A stretch of DNA of 64,000 nt, from contig NC_060256.1 of the NCBI RefSeq assembly GCF_921293095.1, forward strand, positions 89,559,851 to 89,623,850, in the 5' to 3' direction. Shown one piece after another: positions 23,026 through 36,239 of the stretch. The stretch comes from Ischnura elegans (Eukaryota; Arthropoda; Insecta; Odonata; Coenagrionidae). The notes under the pieces are model-generated. The model made no database searches and had not been told where the DNA came from. It saw only the letters and a list, made by a program, of their open reading frames with translations. The translations under genes and the position numbers were made by a program. The stretch's first letter is position 1, and every line of letters begins with the position of its first letter.

Positions 23026-25554
23026 GTGACACATGAGCGTAAAAGGATGTGAAAGAAAAGGAACATTGCATGTAAATGTCGAGGAGAATGATCTGTTCAT
23101 TTGAGGGTTAATCTACCGCGAGTATCTTATATTCCAATTTTCACATTTTTATCTGTATTGTAATCACTAACTTCAGGAAAAAAAATCCCCTTATGTATTC
23201 ACATTAAAAGATAACAGTTTTAATCACTTCATATCCACGGTTTTAAATCATAACCCGAACCATGTTTCAACAATGTATGATCTGTCTGCGGTGACCATGA
23301 GCGAAGTATAGAATTTACCTTACGTGGACCACAAATCCTGCCTGGGGCTTAGGGGCTACGGAAGACCCTTCAACAGTTCCTAAAAATAAAAAAAAATTAA
23401 CCAGTGATAACAGCATTTTAATTATTATCTAAGGCTAAAATGTATTTAAAATCATGATGTTTTTGTTTTTATTGTGCTTGAGTGTAGAGGTCTCGTACTT
23501 TTTTCGGATAAATTACCTTTTAAGTTGGAGAGGCCAGGCTCCCCTTGTCCCCCCCCAAAACTCCACCCATGCCTGTGATCCAATTGAGGACACTTCTGTA
23601 GTTTTGAAACCGAGGTCGGTTACCAAAGTTCATGTGTAGATTTAAAACAGGCTATTTTCATTATGAATGCAACATAGTTTAGCCTGAAAAGATAGCCCTT
23701 AGGTATGTTGAACAAGCAAAAATAATCGTCCTATTTTTCATTTTCCCGAAAAATGATTATTGGAGCGGCAAATAAATAACATTTTTGGGTAGGGGCGGAC
23801 GCTTGACTGGTAAAATAAACTGGGGCACAGTTGGTTGGGATTGCAAAAGATTGCCAAAGCCTCACGCTTGTTTTTTTTTAGTCCGTATGTTCAAACTTTG
23901 CATGTGTTTTCCAGAAAATTCTTACATGTGATGCAAGTTATTTGCCCTATTTTTTAGTTATGCGAACATACGTGGGCTCACAGTTGAACTAATATATTGG
24001 GAAAGTCAATTGTTTCATTTTTTAGGAAATTGCTTAATACCAAACCTTTTGCAGCAAATAGTTGGAATAAAAACTGATTATTTGATGAAATAGATCCTAT
24101 TATTGAATGAACACGTTCTTAAGGATGAATTTTGTCATCCGAATGAGATATAATGACGGATACTATGTATTTCATTTCATTCTACTTATGTAAATAAAGG
24201 GCATCCTTCTATTGAGGCACTTGAATTATGGAAGAATCGACGCAAATTAGGCCTTAAAACTGTTATACTTAGTGTGAATCCTATGGAATTTCGTGCGAAT
24301 GTTGGCATCGCCGAAAATTAAATATATTCGTCAGTCGTACGGCATAGGCAGGGTTTGCTTTCTGGCAACTAAGACCCGGCGGATGTCGCTACCTATAATA
24401 GCTTGAAATATGCTTGACCTATAATAGGAGATTAATAGAATTATAGCTGTAATTTTAACGTATTATGCTGCATTTTTTTATTTAAAATTTTTTGTAATGT
24501 CTATTATTCAATATTTATCATAAGTGGCTATCGAACCATTTTTTCCCTTCATTTTTTGCCTTTGAGTGTTGAAAACCTCTACATCCGTACGCAATTACAC
24601 CAGAGATACTGCATATCCTTCTGGGTGTCATTATTAAGAACACATCTACTATGGTGCGGTCCAATCCGTCTATACCGCTGGCGATGGAGAATGGTGTAAC
24701 TCAGCGGGTGTTTGAAGGCACAATTCCTCCTTAACTTATATGGTTATTTTCTGTTCACGTCAATTCAAAATGTCTCCATTGTATCCTCCGGTGTAAAATA
24801 TTATTTGAAAATTTATCTCGTTGTGCAACTTCTATCGGCATGGCCAAGTTGCTCTTTAGTCAGCTGTCCTCAATTCTGGCTACACCACTGGCAATTTCAC
24901 GTGCATATGAGTGCCCTATCAAGAATTTTTGGCGCTCTTTGATGAATGCCTACCATGATCGATTCTAACTAGTATTTTGAACCAAGTAGCTGGTGAAAAT
25001 TGCCCTTTCGCAATCACTGCTTTGGTCCTCGTGAAAATAATATGCTTGTCACTCAGCCGACAATTAACCAATATGAGCGTTCTTCCGAGGGAAGAATAGT
25101 TTCAGAAAATCATTATTCTGCTCTCTTTAATTATATTTATAAATTTTATGTACATATTACGCACAAACTGGAAGTGCGACATGAATTATATCGCCGAAAA
25201 AACCCGAAGAACATGAAAATAGTAAAACGTGAAAAAATTTGGTGCCGTACTTCTGTGTCGTTGTACCTCTACCGAAAATGGAGTTGTTTTTGTTTAAATG
25301 AAGGCGGTGAGAGATATCCATAATGTTTTTATAATGGAATGTGTGGGATTGACGATAATGGAAAGGATGGAACCCGATTCAAGAGTTTCTATTGAAATGA
25401 TTGCTGAACATTTATCAAGTATAATTCATTGTACTTCGTGCTTTAGTTTGAAATAATTCTGCAGTCGTTAATTGTATTATTGTTATATACTGTGATATAT
25501 TGTAAATGCAGGGATGCATTACATGTTTAGGTCCGTAAAATTCAGGTAATTTTT

Positions 25555-25605
25555 CGCCAACGTTTTGGAATGTAATTTATTCCTTCTTGAGGGCCTTGAA
25601 TACAG
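25555..25605 (-). repeat. Hammerhead-like box of Penelope type
   Basis: The minus strand reads CTCAAGAAGGAATAAATTAC, then ATTCC and AAAACGTTGGCG: a GGAAT/ATTCC stem in the place of helix II, but the core G of GAAA is A. Decayed. Confidence 0.4.
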
Positions 25606-28600
25606 AAATTGCATTCATTGGGTCATTTAGCGTTAAAAATATTTATTCCAATTATGGATTCGAGAGGAAATTAATTAAAAATCATACCAAGTAGCACCAT
25701 TATTTTGCGAATGGTAGTCTAGCGCTGTGGACATCCCCTGATAATATTTCCCCATTTGCTTTTGTATATCTCTATTAATATGATTTGGAGGTGGATGTGG
25801 TGAACAAGCAACTCATGTTTTCACGAGTGAATATATAAAACTACCGATATATTATCTCTTATACACAAGGCTGATGATTTTAAATTGATTGAAATTTATT
25901 ATTTTGACGAAAACAAAACTTATTGGACAATTCCAATAAAGCCACGCTTGAGATTTCAGTCCGAGACGCTGAAGAATATCGAGTCCCTAAGGAGCAGCCT
26001 GGAAGGAGTCAAGACTCTTACGAGTGGACATGATAGGCAACAACTGCGCTGGGTCAGAGCCGAGCCAAGAGATGCTCTTTGTTTTATAATGTGAAGGTCG
26101 GTTTCCTCATCTCTGCGGTGTTGGTTTCTCCGTAACCTTGCGCTGAATAATCATGACTCTGACCCTACAGTGGAAATTACGTCTGACCCAAAGTTTACCA
26201 TCAAAAATTGAAGTTGTAAGACTGGGTTAAAAACACGGCTGTGATAGAATAAATAAATTGTTAAAATCTGTATTTTTAATTTAATTTTACATAAGTGCCT
26301 TTCATTTGGGACAAAAAATGAAATCGTAGTTCATTTTTTAACTAAACGTTTTCTTATGTATTTGAAGTAAGCTATATTATTGTCCTTAACATGAAATGGC
26401 AGTTATTTAGGCAGCTGTTTCCATTTAAAAGTTATTACGTTTCTCTCCTATTTTACTTATCCCTTCAATCGCCAATATTCCGTCATTTCAGCGTAAAAAA
26501 ATATTTTATCAAAAGATTACGGTATTAAGATCTGTACAAAAGATTGTATCTTCTGGGGTGTCTAATTTCTCTGATTACCTGTGTATCTAGGTGTTTGGGA
26601 AATATTTTGCATTTTTGGGTTGTGAAATAAATATCTTTATTATTATAAAATTCAATAATTGACAGTAGATTGTAGTGTGCAAACACTTATTCACCGTAGG
26701 GTAGGATACGGGTTTTAAATCAATGTCTGGCCTTAATTCAGATGATCCCCAGTGAAGTTTTATTTTCAACGTAATTGGGGCAGGTTCTTCTTTTTAATCA
26801 ATTGTCTTTCACTGCGCCCATGTTAGTATCAACTATTTCGACGCTTTGAATATAGTTTTTACGTTAGCTGAAGTTGATGAAAATATCTCTGCTCTCTAAA
26901 AGCTTGTGCAAAACTATGCATGATCCCTGAACCTCGTTCTGGTCGACGGAAAACCTAAAGTGATGAACATGAGCGACGAGTTAGAGAGGACGTTTGCTAG
27001 TATGATTTTACAATAAGCAAGGTTTCCAGGAAGGAATACTGGACAGGATGTCGGGGATCTTTTTTTTTGTGTGTGTGGAGTCGGACTATGGGGGAAAATG
27101 ACAAAATGATCGGGTAAAATCACCTTTCCTGTAAAGGTCAATTGGTGACTTCATCCATTTCCTCACGAGTGTCTTCTATATTTGAACATCCTATTCCCAT
27201 AATGTGGTTCAGAAGGCGCTCCATCGGGATTAAAATTCATTTTCGTATCGTAAATTACTCAATTTGAATGACCCCCTCCCCTTCAATTTATTTTCTGAAT
27301 TTCCTATTCTCTATCTATTTTTTCTGTGGTTCTTTCCAAATCCAATAGTAGATGATGAAATTATGTTTTGCTACTTGTAGAACAGTGAAATGCAAAGTGA
27401 TCATTAAACATCGAGACCAGAGCATTCGCTACGCGTATAAAATCATTTTATTCCTTCCAATGTGTCATATTTTATAAAATATGAGTTCTTTATGTAAATT
27501 ATGGATGTTTAACATTGTTAAACTGTCAAAAAATTATACAGTCCCCTTTAATCGGGCTTTAATTATGAAAATCTTATTACGTGCTACATTCGCCATGGCG
27601 CGATATGGAATCGCAAGTTCATAACGATTTAGACTGGTCATTTCAGGGCAAGGGGTTCACTGGTTAATTTGCAAGTGCGCACGATCTAATTTTTATTTCC
27701 CGCAAAGATGAATAATTTGTGAAATATAAATCATCAAAAAGTGTACAAGTTTGAAAATAATCGAGGGGCCACCCTCTAGATGCCTTCATCTACTGATTAA
27801 GCTTGCGCTGAATAAGATCACCAAACTTCGGTAGCATGTCAACTCTGCACCCCGAGGATGACCGACGAGCTGACTTTCAAAATCTCGGCCATTAAAGATT
27901 TGACCCATTGTGAAACGGGAGAAACTTTCATAATCATCAGCATTCCCCAAAGAAACACGAGATTCTATTTCACTTGCCTTCATGTTATAAATCAAGCAGA
28001 CTGGTCATCAATGTTATTTCTTAAACATATTTATTTCTTGACCGATTTTATGTTGTCCTAGTGGGCTGTAGGTCACCTGAGGTAGTAAGAGTTGTCTATC
28101 TATGTTTATAGCCCTTATCGGCTCAGAGATAAAGAAGCTCGAAATTTGCAGCTCCAGAATCCTGCAGTCCCTTAGCATGCAGGGAAGATTTATTGACTTT
28201 TTCAAGATCAAAGAGGGTAAGAAAGGAGGTCATAATTGGAGAAAGGTCGTCTAATTGAGATCTTAATTATTAAAATACCGTCATATAATGATGAATCATA
28301 CATAGACGTAGAATTATTTGTGAAATGCAAAATTTGACCCATAGAGTAGAGCTGGGTGCACTGTGCAATTCTTATTTGCAGTAAACCTGCTACAGATGTG
28401 AAACTCATTCTAATGTCGGCCTCATTCTCTACTTTAAAGATGGAGTGATATTGTTTATTTTGAAATAGGAAAAGAGCTGGCAGCAAATATTACTGTGCTG
28501 GTAATTACTCGAATTTCAACCATTATGTTTGGTTTTAGGCACGGTTAAGGGGATGATGATAAGTCCTATAACCCGCGGTAATTGTTATTAAATAAGATGA

Positions 28601-29356
28601 AGGATTCTACGTCTAATTACTTTCATGTGATGATAATATCAGAATGTTATGTCAATTCAAAATTATCTGTATAATGACACAGTGCATACTATTTCTCATG
28701 AATCAAAAACATTGTGCCACAAACTCGATATTTATGAACTGTAAGCACGAGTGATTCGGCCAAATTACGAAATGAAAAGTTATTTGTCGCAGTCCGCCAT
28801 ATTTTCAAAAAATCTTATGTGAGAAAATGCGGTCAAAATGTCAAATTAATAATGAAGTAAGCCCTATGAAAGTGAAAAAAAAACACGTGATCGGTGACTG
28901 TTTATTAATATTCCGCGGAAGTTAACTTATTATATCTTGGTCTTTATATATAATGAATTTAGAATAATTTTACAGTGATATGTAGGCGAAGGCGACACCA
29001 TCTGTAGCTGCAGAACACAAAAGGGAGCTCTACAAATTTTAGTCTCACTGTTGTTGAGTCAAGTTTATTGAGTACCGAGATGAAGTCACTATAAATTAAA
29101 TCAGTTTTATAACTTAGTACGTACTCAAATGGTTGTGAGAATTCATTGCGTCGGCCGTTTATCCTGGTAAATATTAAAGACGCCTTGGTTTCTAATGTTT
29201 TTAAAATACTCAGTGGATAATCTTTTCCTTTCATCGATCAATACGATTTCATAATCTGTAAAAAAATTATTTCCATCGTAAAGGCAGTATCTAATGCCAG
29301 TTAGATGCAATAGTTTAATTTTTGTGCGTGCCATGTCAGATATCAGCGGTTTTATT

Positions 29357-29520
29357 CTGAGTAATTTCTCGCTTTTCACGTCACATGTGAAGCTTTTATT
29401 CTGTCTCGTATCGTTGCTAGCATTAAATTAATGTATGCTGTCAGTTATTTGCTATTTTTCTGAGTATTTTCTCGCCTTTCTCGTCGCATGTTCTATTTTT
29501 ATTTTGTCTCACACCATTGC
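29357..29520 (+). repeat. Two-copy tandem duplication, period about 103
   Basis: CTGAGTAATTTCTCGCTTTTC (29357) recurs as CTGAGTATTTTCTCGCCTTTC (29460), each followed by a TTTTATT-TGTCTC stretch. The second unit supplies the start of a 109-codon frame at 29435-29764 for which I see no function. Confidence 0.6.
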
Positions 29521-30859
29521 GAATATCGAAGGAATGAATTTAGTGATAGGGTATCCCATAAAAAAAGAAACATATGCTGTTTCCGCTGATGATCGTTACC
29601 TAAATTGGATCATATTAACACCCTTGGGGAACTTCAGTCGCTTTAGTTGCAGCATCAGGTCTGGAAATCAACGTGGCTGCGTGACTTTAGACAGTGTCAA
29701 AGAGTCATTCTTGTGGGTCGCCGATAATATGACTGTAAATGTTTGTGTAGTTATTATTCAATAGCACAAAAATAGATGCTCCGTAAATAATAGTAAACGA
29801 ATCTCTCTTTTTATCTAAACTATTTCAAACCGAATTTCTTTAGTTTCAATCCATATTCTATAACATAAATCTAAGTGTGAATGTTAGAATGTTTTCGAAG
29901 CATATTTAATTTACTAACAGGGACTTCCCGAACTGAGCAACTGCTTATGCCCATCATTGGACCGATCCATTTAAAAAGAATTAGGGGGACATGATGTACC
30001 ATGTATTTGAGTGACAAATTTGGGAAATGGATGAAATTTTCAACCAAGTAGAAACTTTGCTTTGATTAATAACTGTGAAGCTTACCACGCTGGAAAAATT
30101 GTCAGTGTAGATAAGGTACTGAATGATGGCTGAGGCATTTTTGGTCATTTGGTGACAAAAAAATGGAAGAGAACCGTTGGAATATGTGTGGCCTGCTTAA
30201 AAATGTATTCTTTGTACTACACCGAAACAGGAATATCACGAAATATCAAAGAACTACGAAGAAATGTGCACAGGTTGACTTTCCAAATGAAAAAATTGCG
30301 TCGTTCAATTTATTCCTGAAACTTAAATAATAAAGCCAATTATCCTGCCTCTAACATAAGTTATTCTTTAGGTCACTAGTGGTTGCTAGGTTACCTAAAA
30401 CCCAATTTTTGAAAACGGATCGATAGAAAGTCGATATTTTCTGGGTATAACGAGACTTCACTTTACAATGCTGCGAATAAATATTGGCAATAAAAGATTA
30501 TTTGCGCAATCGTATTGTTGATACTCGCTTAAAGCTCTAGTTAACTTGGTTGGTTAGTTGCTACATGGAAAGTTGTTCCTTAGAGCAAATCCGCGAAAAT
30601 CGTTAGTTTGAGTGTGCATGTTTAATTTTATTTCAGCAAAGAGTACTGCCTCGGATAATTTATTTCTTTCAACTGTTAAGCGGCCGTGGAATGTTAATAT
30701 TATGAGTAACAAATATATGGTTTATTTAATGAAATGTGTGGTTTTTCGATGCGTGCGAATTGACAAAAAATATCAGTGAAATTAGCCCACACCACCATTG
30801 CCCACCGGAGCTAATTTCTGGCCGGAGCTAACTTAATGCCTAGACAAATATTTGGTTTG

Positions 30860-30960
30860 TGTTTCCAGTTTCATAAATAAATCCCCAGTCCTGTGGATGA
30901 CAGTACAACTGTCGAAACGTAGCCGAAGATTTTTTGTGCAATTATACTGACCAAACCTCA
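30860..30960 (+). repeat. Hammerhead-like box of Penelope type
   Basis: AATCCCCAGTCCTGTGGATGA, then a CAGT-ACA-ACTG hairpin, then TCGAAACGTAGCC. Related boxes with the same AACTCCCCAGCCCTGAATAT lead are at 31706-31770 and 32203-32270 (there GTCGAAACTTAG). Confidence 0.5.
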
Positions 30961-31889
30961 TGTGAAATGAATTTTTATTTCAACAATCAACGTAGATATC
31001 TTTTGAATGATGCTGAAAGTTAAATTTATCGTTGTTTATTGGCAGACGTTATGAAATGAAACTACTGGTATAAAACAACAGATATGCCCCTTGGCTAGTG
31101 GTCTCCTGAGCAGATGGCAAATTTATCGCAGGTAGCCGCTAGAAAGCAATACATTTCAAGGGACTGCCTAAGCCTACAAAGACCTATCCTGCCTACGTGC
31201 CTCAGGCGTTTGGCATTCGGGAGTGAATTCTGATCTCATACTGAACAGATAATTTTTGTTTTCTAGTTTCATAAATACATTGAAATATATACTTGCAATT
31301 TTCCACGATAATAAAATTTATTACCTCCTAGATTTCAATATCACTACATCATGATTTAATTAAAAAGAGAATTGACAATTCCACAAATTTAATAATGTAT
31401 TTTTAAGTACATTGTACTTGAAAATGACCTGACGGTTTAAACGCATCGTATGATATTAAATAAATTTATGGAAAATTGCCATATCTCTTTTTCGTTAAAT
31501 AAGTATGTCTTTCCATTACATCTCGCGTGCCTTATTTACTTTTACTACACCATCGTGTAAGTATATCAAACTTGAGGATGATGCAAGTGCTTTGAAACTT
31601 AGGTCGCATTAAGTTTTATAATAGTGAATAATTGCAAGTAAGTATTTATTTCAATAAGAAGAAATTCCACTCGACCACGATTGAATCTTCGGATTTTGTT
31701 CATAAATAAGTAACTCCCCAGCCCTAAATATGACATTGTTTTCGTCAAAGCTTAGGCGCGGAAAGAGAAAAAACACGCCTACTAAACATATTGACTGAAG
31801 AAGTTCAACCGATTCAGTCGTTATACGTATAGTGGAAGTTCGACATACTGAAATGAAAGGCGGTTGCACTTTTCCTCAATTTTATTCGT

Positions 31890-32390
31890 ACGACGCGTTT
31901 CGGCATCTGGTATAAGAAATTGCTGGTCATTGCTTTTGATTACGGATGGAAATATTAAAGTTTTTTGAAAGAATATGTTATCCGGTCTCGCAGATTTAAA
32001 TGGCACTCATCCTTACGAGAGAGCATAATTACAAAACTTATATACTTTAATATGTGATAATATGACCTCAATTCGTTCACTTTATTTAGGATTCCATTGG
32101 TTGGTCCAGTTGAGGTCTTTTCCGTTTTCCGTTTCGCTATCTTACAATTAGAAATTTAAGACTACTAACGCTTATGTCGTATTTTGACCACGGATTTAAT
32201 TCATGAATAACTCCCCAGCCCTGAATATGGCAGTTTGATCGTCGAAACTTAGTAGTGAAAAGAGAAATAAAAACATTCTATTTTTTTATTATTAATTTCT
32301 TTTGCCAGATGATGGATCTTTGAGCCGAAACGCGTCGTACGAACTTAATTATTGTTGAAAAGTGCAATTACCTTTCCATCCAATACGTTG
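31890..32390. repeat. Cluster of CGAAACGCGTCGTACG boxes
   Basis: CCGAAACGCGTCGTACGAA occurs at 32325-32344 (plus, after a CAGATGATGG box at 32305-32315) and inverted at 31889-31908, with a GTGCAATTACC or GTTGCACTTTTCC lead nearby. Related decayed boxes lie at 7950-7972 (minus) and 31423-31450 (plus), each joined to an AATTGCCA-CTCTTTTTCGTTAA tail. They look like one family of Penelope-type termini. Confidence 0.5.
31923..32191 (+). repeat. Diverged direct repeat, copy 1
   Basis: Matches 33490-33760 in the same orientation: GTCATTGCTTTTGAT, ATGGAAATATTAAAGTTTTT, CTCATCCTTACGAGAG, AGGATTCCATTGG and TATGTCGTATTTTGACC. About three quarters of positions agree by eye. Probably part of the same retroelement terminus. 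Confidence 0.7.
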
Positions 32391-33489
32391 ACCGAAGGTT
32401 AAACCCAAGAGTTTATTCTCAATTAAACATTTAGGGAGAGGGAAAAGCGAAGGTATTTCAAGTGAGGTATGTTTTAACGAGCTCGGCTAATCTCAAAAAA
32501 GGAAATATAAGAAACTTTTTCGCCTCGAAGACTAGTCGCAGCCGTGGCCACAATGCCCTTCGCGAGGCCTGGGGATAAACGAGGAAAATGTAGATTTGGT
32601 CGTCCCGACGTAGGTTCAAGGAAAGGAAAGGCCGTGCTAATGACGGCAAAAACACGCTCTTCGTATTCGCCCCGAGGAAACCGAGGAAATGCATGCGAGC
32701 ACATGAACTCTATCCATTCGTTTTAAGATAAAAACTAGTAGGGTAAATATTTCACAAAAGATTTAGAGTCCAATACACCCCCGAAGAATTTACCTTTTCG
32801 GCTTGTGGAAAACGCGCAAACGTTTTTTAGCTCACTATACCTCCTAGCGGCTCTCGACTGGTACTTTGTTATGTATTTCCTCTCGGCAAGAAGGCAAGCA
32901 CTATTCGATCTCTGTGAGGATACTTCCTGGAGATTTCTACCCAGTTAAGACACCAGCGCTGAGGCATTCAGTCTATTTCGTCTTGAGATCGTTAAGCTCA
33001 GCAAACAGCTAAATTGCCATATTCGACTATCGGCTTACTTAAATTCGAATTATGTTCAAGACGCCCGACGAAAAACTGGAGAGATCGAGGTCGTGACCTA
33101 GTTGAAGGAAACATAACCCATAAATACACACAGTATTAAAAACCGGATGCTTTACCCGTGTATTTGACACAGTGAAACATCTTGTGGTCATATTGCTAAA
33201 ATATTGTCTACGTTGCACAGGATTTAGAGCCTTGGATCTTTGAAGACGAATCTAACATTTTACCTGAGCCACGAATTTTGTGGGGATGACTGTCACAATT
33301 CGTAAAACACTCGTAGTACATTTATTAGATAAATTGATAGCAGTTTCTGGCTGAGCCAATTGAGTTTGTAGGAAGGAAATTGGGTCGCGTACGTAATCAG
33401 CCACAGTTGCACACTTTCTCGGTGTCAACATTCAGGTAGTATTTCCGTTTGGTCCGTGAAAATATAAACTAGCGGAATATGATGAGGCA

Positions 33490-33760
33490 CCGTCATTGCT
33501 TTTGATGACAGATGGAAATGCTGATGTTTTTAGGAAGAGCATTTTATCTGGGCTCGCAGTTTTGCTAGGCGCTCGTCCTTACAAGGGAACATAATTGTAA
33601 AATTTACATAATTTTATTTGTGATAATTTGACCTTCAGTTTGTTCATTTGATCTAGGATTCCATTAGCGGCGGTTGAACAGTATTTTCCTTGTTTCCATA
33701 TTGCTATGTTTCAATTATACACTTAAAACTACTGACGTGTATGTCGTATTTTGACCTGCA
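33490..33760 (+). repeat. Diverged direct repeat, copy 2
   Basis: Partner of 31923-32191, 1.57 kb apart, same orientation, with several small indels. Confidence 0.7.
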
Positions 33761-33764
33761 TCAC

Positions 33765-35140
33765 TGCATCGTGGATCGCAGTCGTATTTATACCCCGTAA
33801 CCTCGCAGAAAAAAATAGATTGAAGTGGACAGTAGGAGGGATGAGGAACCGGAACTACTTCGAAAGCGGTTCTCTCTTCCATTTGGCTTATTGAAAAAGC
33901 AATAAAATTGAGCAGTCGAATATAACGGTCTCTTAGTCAACTTTTAGTCCACTATTCGCACTTGAATTTCTTATTTGAATGGTCCCATGCTCCGAACAAA
34001 ATCCGCATATATTCTGGGGCTTCCGCGGTGATTAAGGTTGCTAAAATATCACCTTTTTCCACCAATCAATCATATGAATGCAACTAGATGTATCTTACAA
34101 CGTCAGCGAAGCCATTATTAAATGAGTAGAATCGACGAAACATATTAAGTAGGCGTAAACATTCTAATTTTTATTCTAACAATAACTTTTAATAATTCTT
34201 TTAATTCTCTGAGGGTGTGTTTTGGGGGGGGGGGCATCTATCCCCTCATTACCCCCATAGTTACGTCACGGGTGCTGTATACAGATAAGTGAACAGCATG
34301 TAGCAGCGTGCATTATTGGGAGATGCTAAGTCATATCACCTGAAAACCTACGCTCCCTTACCACAAACTCCTTCAGACGTTGTGTAGAGATGGCTCGACA
34401 AACATCACAGCACATCCCTATGTTGACGTCTTCGCTTTGGCCTGAGAACCGTTTAAACCATGATAATAGCAGCGTAAATTGAGTGGACAAAGAAAAGACG
34501 GAGCGTTTGAAACAGGTTTTTTGCATGACGAAACGAAGTGGAGGTAACAACATTCATCCTCACTGTTATCACGGTATCGAGAGACCATTTAGCAGCAGAA
34601 AGTGTGTGTTTTGGGGGTATTTGTTTGCTTCTGGCGTTATTGTATCACTTATGACCAGCTCACGTGACAGAGAACGGTTAGAGTTGCTGTTTTACCCAGA
34701 GAGAGATAAACTCCTAACTCCCAGATGGAATAACTCGTACCCTAGAATACTTAACCAGTTGTATATGAATGTCAGGGAGCGGATCGAGAATTTTTTTCTG
34801 GGGGGGGGGGGAACACAAGGGTCTGACAGGTCTTCTCATACATGAGATTGTAAACAACATATTACAATTACTGTAGAAAATATTCTAATATTCTCTTGAT
34901 TTTGATGTGAAAGTTATTGATATTAGAGTAAATGATTGAGGCTACGTAAAATACAAAAGTAAACGAACTTAATGACAACCGTATTAAATATCTTGTCTAT
35001 TCTTTAAGCGCACGTGCCGCCGTGCCCCCCTTAATCCACATATGTGAATGTCGTACATTTAAATAATTAATTTCTCTTGTGATTACAGTGTCATTTAGGG
35101 AATAGGTTCGACTTTATCTCATCCCCCCGAGTAACAGTGG
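33765..35140. other. Intronic DNA with two poly-G runs
   Basis: Contains G runs near 34221-34233 and 34800-34811. A 120-codon frame at 34483-34845 starts with GTG and has no recognisable domain. Confidence 0.55.
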
Positions 35141-35144
35141 TTCG

Positions 35145-35230
35145 AATCATCTACATCAACGTACTACCACACAAACCGCCCCAATAATCGTGTGGCTGGT
35201 GGTGCAGGGACACCAGCAGCTAAATTAAAA
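35145..35230 (-). mobile_element. Short LINE 3' tip, subfamily 2
   Basis: Contains the CTACATCAACGTACTACC tail and a CGTGTGGCTGGTGGTGCAGGGACACCAGC box that corresponds to the 3' tip of the 49921 copy. Confidence 0.55.
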
Positions 35231-35889
35231 TAGGAAACAACAAAATTAGGCCCTTGTCGTGAGGGATTTGACTGCCAGGGTTTGACTTAGAATTTATTGA
35301 AGTCCTTTATTTTTGTTTTGCGGGTAAACGAATTCCTCTACCTATCCCTTCGGCAAAATATATCTAACACTCTCATCTGTAAACAGCTGTGAAACGAACC
35401 GGTACTGTTTCGGCCGTACAGCTCACCACATTCTATATTTATTAAGTGTGTAGCATTTCAGTCTGTTTGATTTTTGCGCAGTCACACTTAGGGGTCTATC
35501 TCGGTCGGACCAAGTGGTGCAGGGCTGGAGTATAGTTTGTCCGACACAGAATCTCTTCACGTACATTTTAAACGTAATCCCAGCGCTGTAGCTCGACATT
35601 GCGTAACGTTGAGGGCAACAATGTGCAAAAAATGGACCAAAAATAGCCTTTCCATAAAAAGGGGGCAACTGTGGCAAGCCATAATTATTTCCTTTCTCCC
35701 CTCTGCAGTGGTCGTCCTATGAAAAACTCCAACAACGAGTGCACACTATGACAGGAAACATCGCCACAACGTTAGGCGACATGGCAACGACCGGTAGCGC
35801 AGCGGAGTCAACCTGGCTGTGGTACAAGAAGGTTGGCAATGCTAGTCCATCACCTAATTGGGGAAATTGGTGTAGATCTTTCCACTTAC

Positions 35890-35974
35890 GGGCGTCCGAG
35901 TAATCCCAGAGCGTTGAGGCGATTATGACGACCGCAGCCGCCAGGTAGGCGCCTCCCAACGTCTTGCCCGCCAT
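35890..35974 (-). CDS. Clip serine protease gene A, exon 1 (signal peptide)
   Basis: First coding exon of a secreted clip-domain serine protease. ATG at 35974-35972 sits in a good context (AAGATGG) and opens 28 codons: a short positive n-region (MAGK), a hydrophobic core rich in Ala/Val/Ile (about residues 7-20) and a polar end (DYSDA), which is a signal peptide by appearance. The exon ends in a perfect GTAAGT donor (35889-35884) after one base of a codon (phase 1). The clip exon at 10263 enters in the same phase, so the join gives Leu29. The frame stays open upstream to a GTG but with no earlier ATG. The following intron is 25.6 kb. Linking this exon to the clip exon rests on strand, phase, order and the need for a signal peptide; RNA reads would settle it. 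Confidence 0.8.
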
Positions 35975-36239
35975 CTTACGACGGGAACCTCGAGTCACCT
36001 GGGTCAGCACACAATTTCCTCGTCTCACCGTCTGCCTTCGTCTGGAAGGGGAGTCTTCGGCTCCCGGCGCACACCTCACGCAGGTCCCTCTCTTGGTGGA
36101 CGACTACACCGACGCACACGACAATGCAGGGAAACTATTTGGTGACCCTGGAGTTCTTTTCGGAGATTTCAACGCCCTTCCTCGTTGAGTATGTATTGCG
36201 CGAATGAGAGAAGTTTTTAAAGAAGTGCGTCGACTCACG

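Larger units (their letters stand above)
23040..30855. other. Intronic DNA, mostly featureless
   Basis: AT-rich. Apart from the decayed box at 25555-25605 and the tandem unit at 29357-29520 I see nothing. 23500-23580 has a short C-run block reminiscent of a hAT end. Confidence 0.6.
10264..35889 (-). other. Intron 1 of gene A (25.6 kb), transposon-rich
   Basis: Bounded by GTAAGT (donor) and TTTTCCAG (acceptor). It contains hAT MITEs, a jockey-like LINE end, an RTE fragment captured in a hAT element, tandem duplications and hammerhead-like repeats (listed separately). No further exon of the protease fits the required phase. Confidence 0.7.

Noticed and set aside
23324-23379. A 56-base GC-richer stretch on the minus strand between a TTTTTAG acceptor and a GTAAGG donor (VEGSSVAPKPQAGFVV in frame), within gene A intron 1
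   Set aside because: Neither possible donor restores phase 1 needed for the clip exon; including it would shift the clip domain out of frame. It could still be an untranslated or alternative exon, but I cannot support it.
29435-29764. A 109-codon plus-strand frame starting with a hydrophobic, signal-like segment
   Set aside because: The start falls in a tandem-duplicated AT-rich unit, there are no splice or homology features, and 109 codons is within the range of chance for this window.
32458-32726. Overlapping frames on both strands in a GC-richer patch
   Set aside because: No recognisable domain and mutually overlapping frames; possibly an unrecognised repeat.
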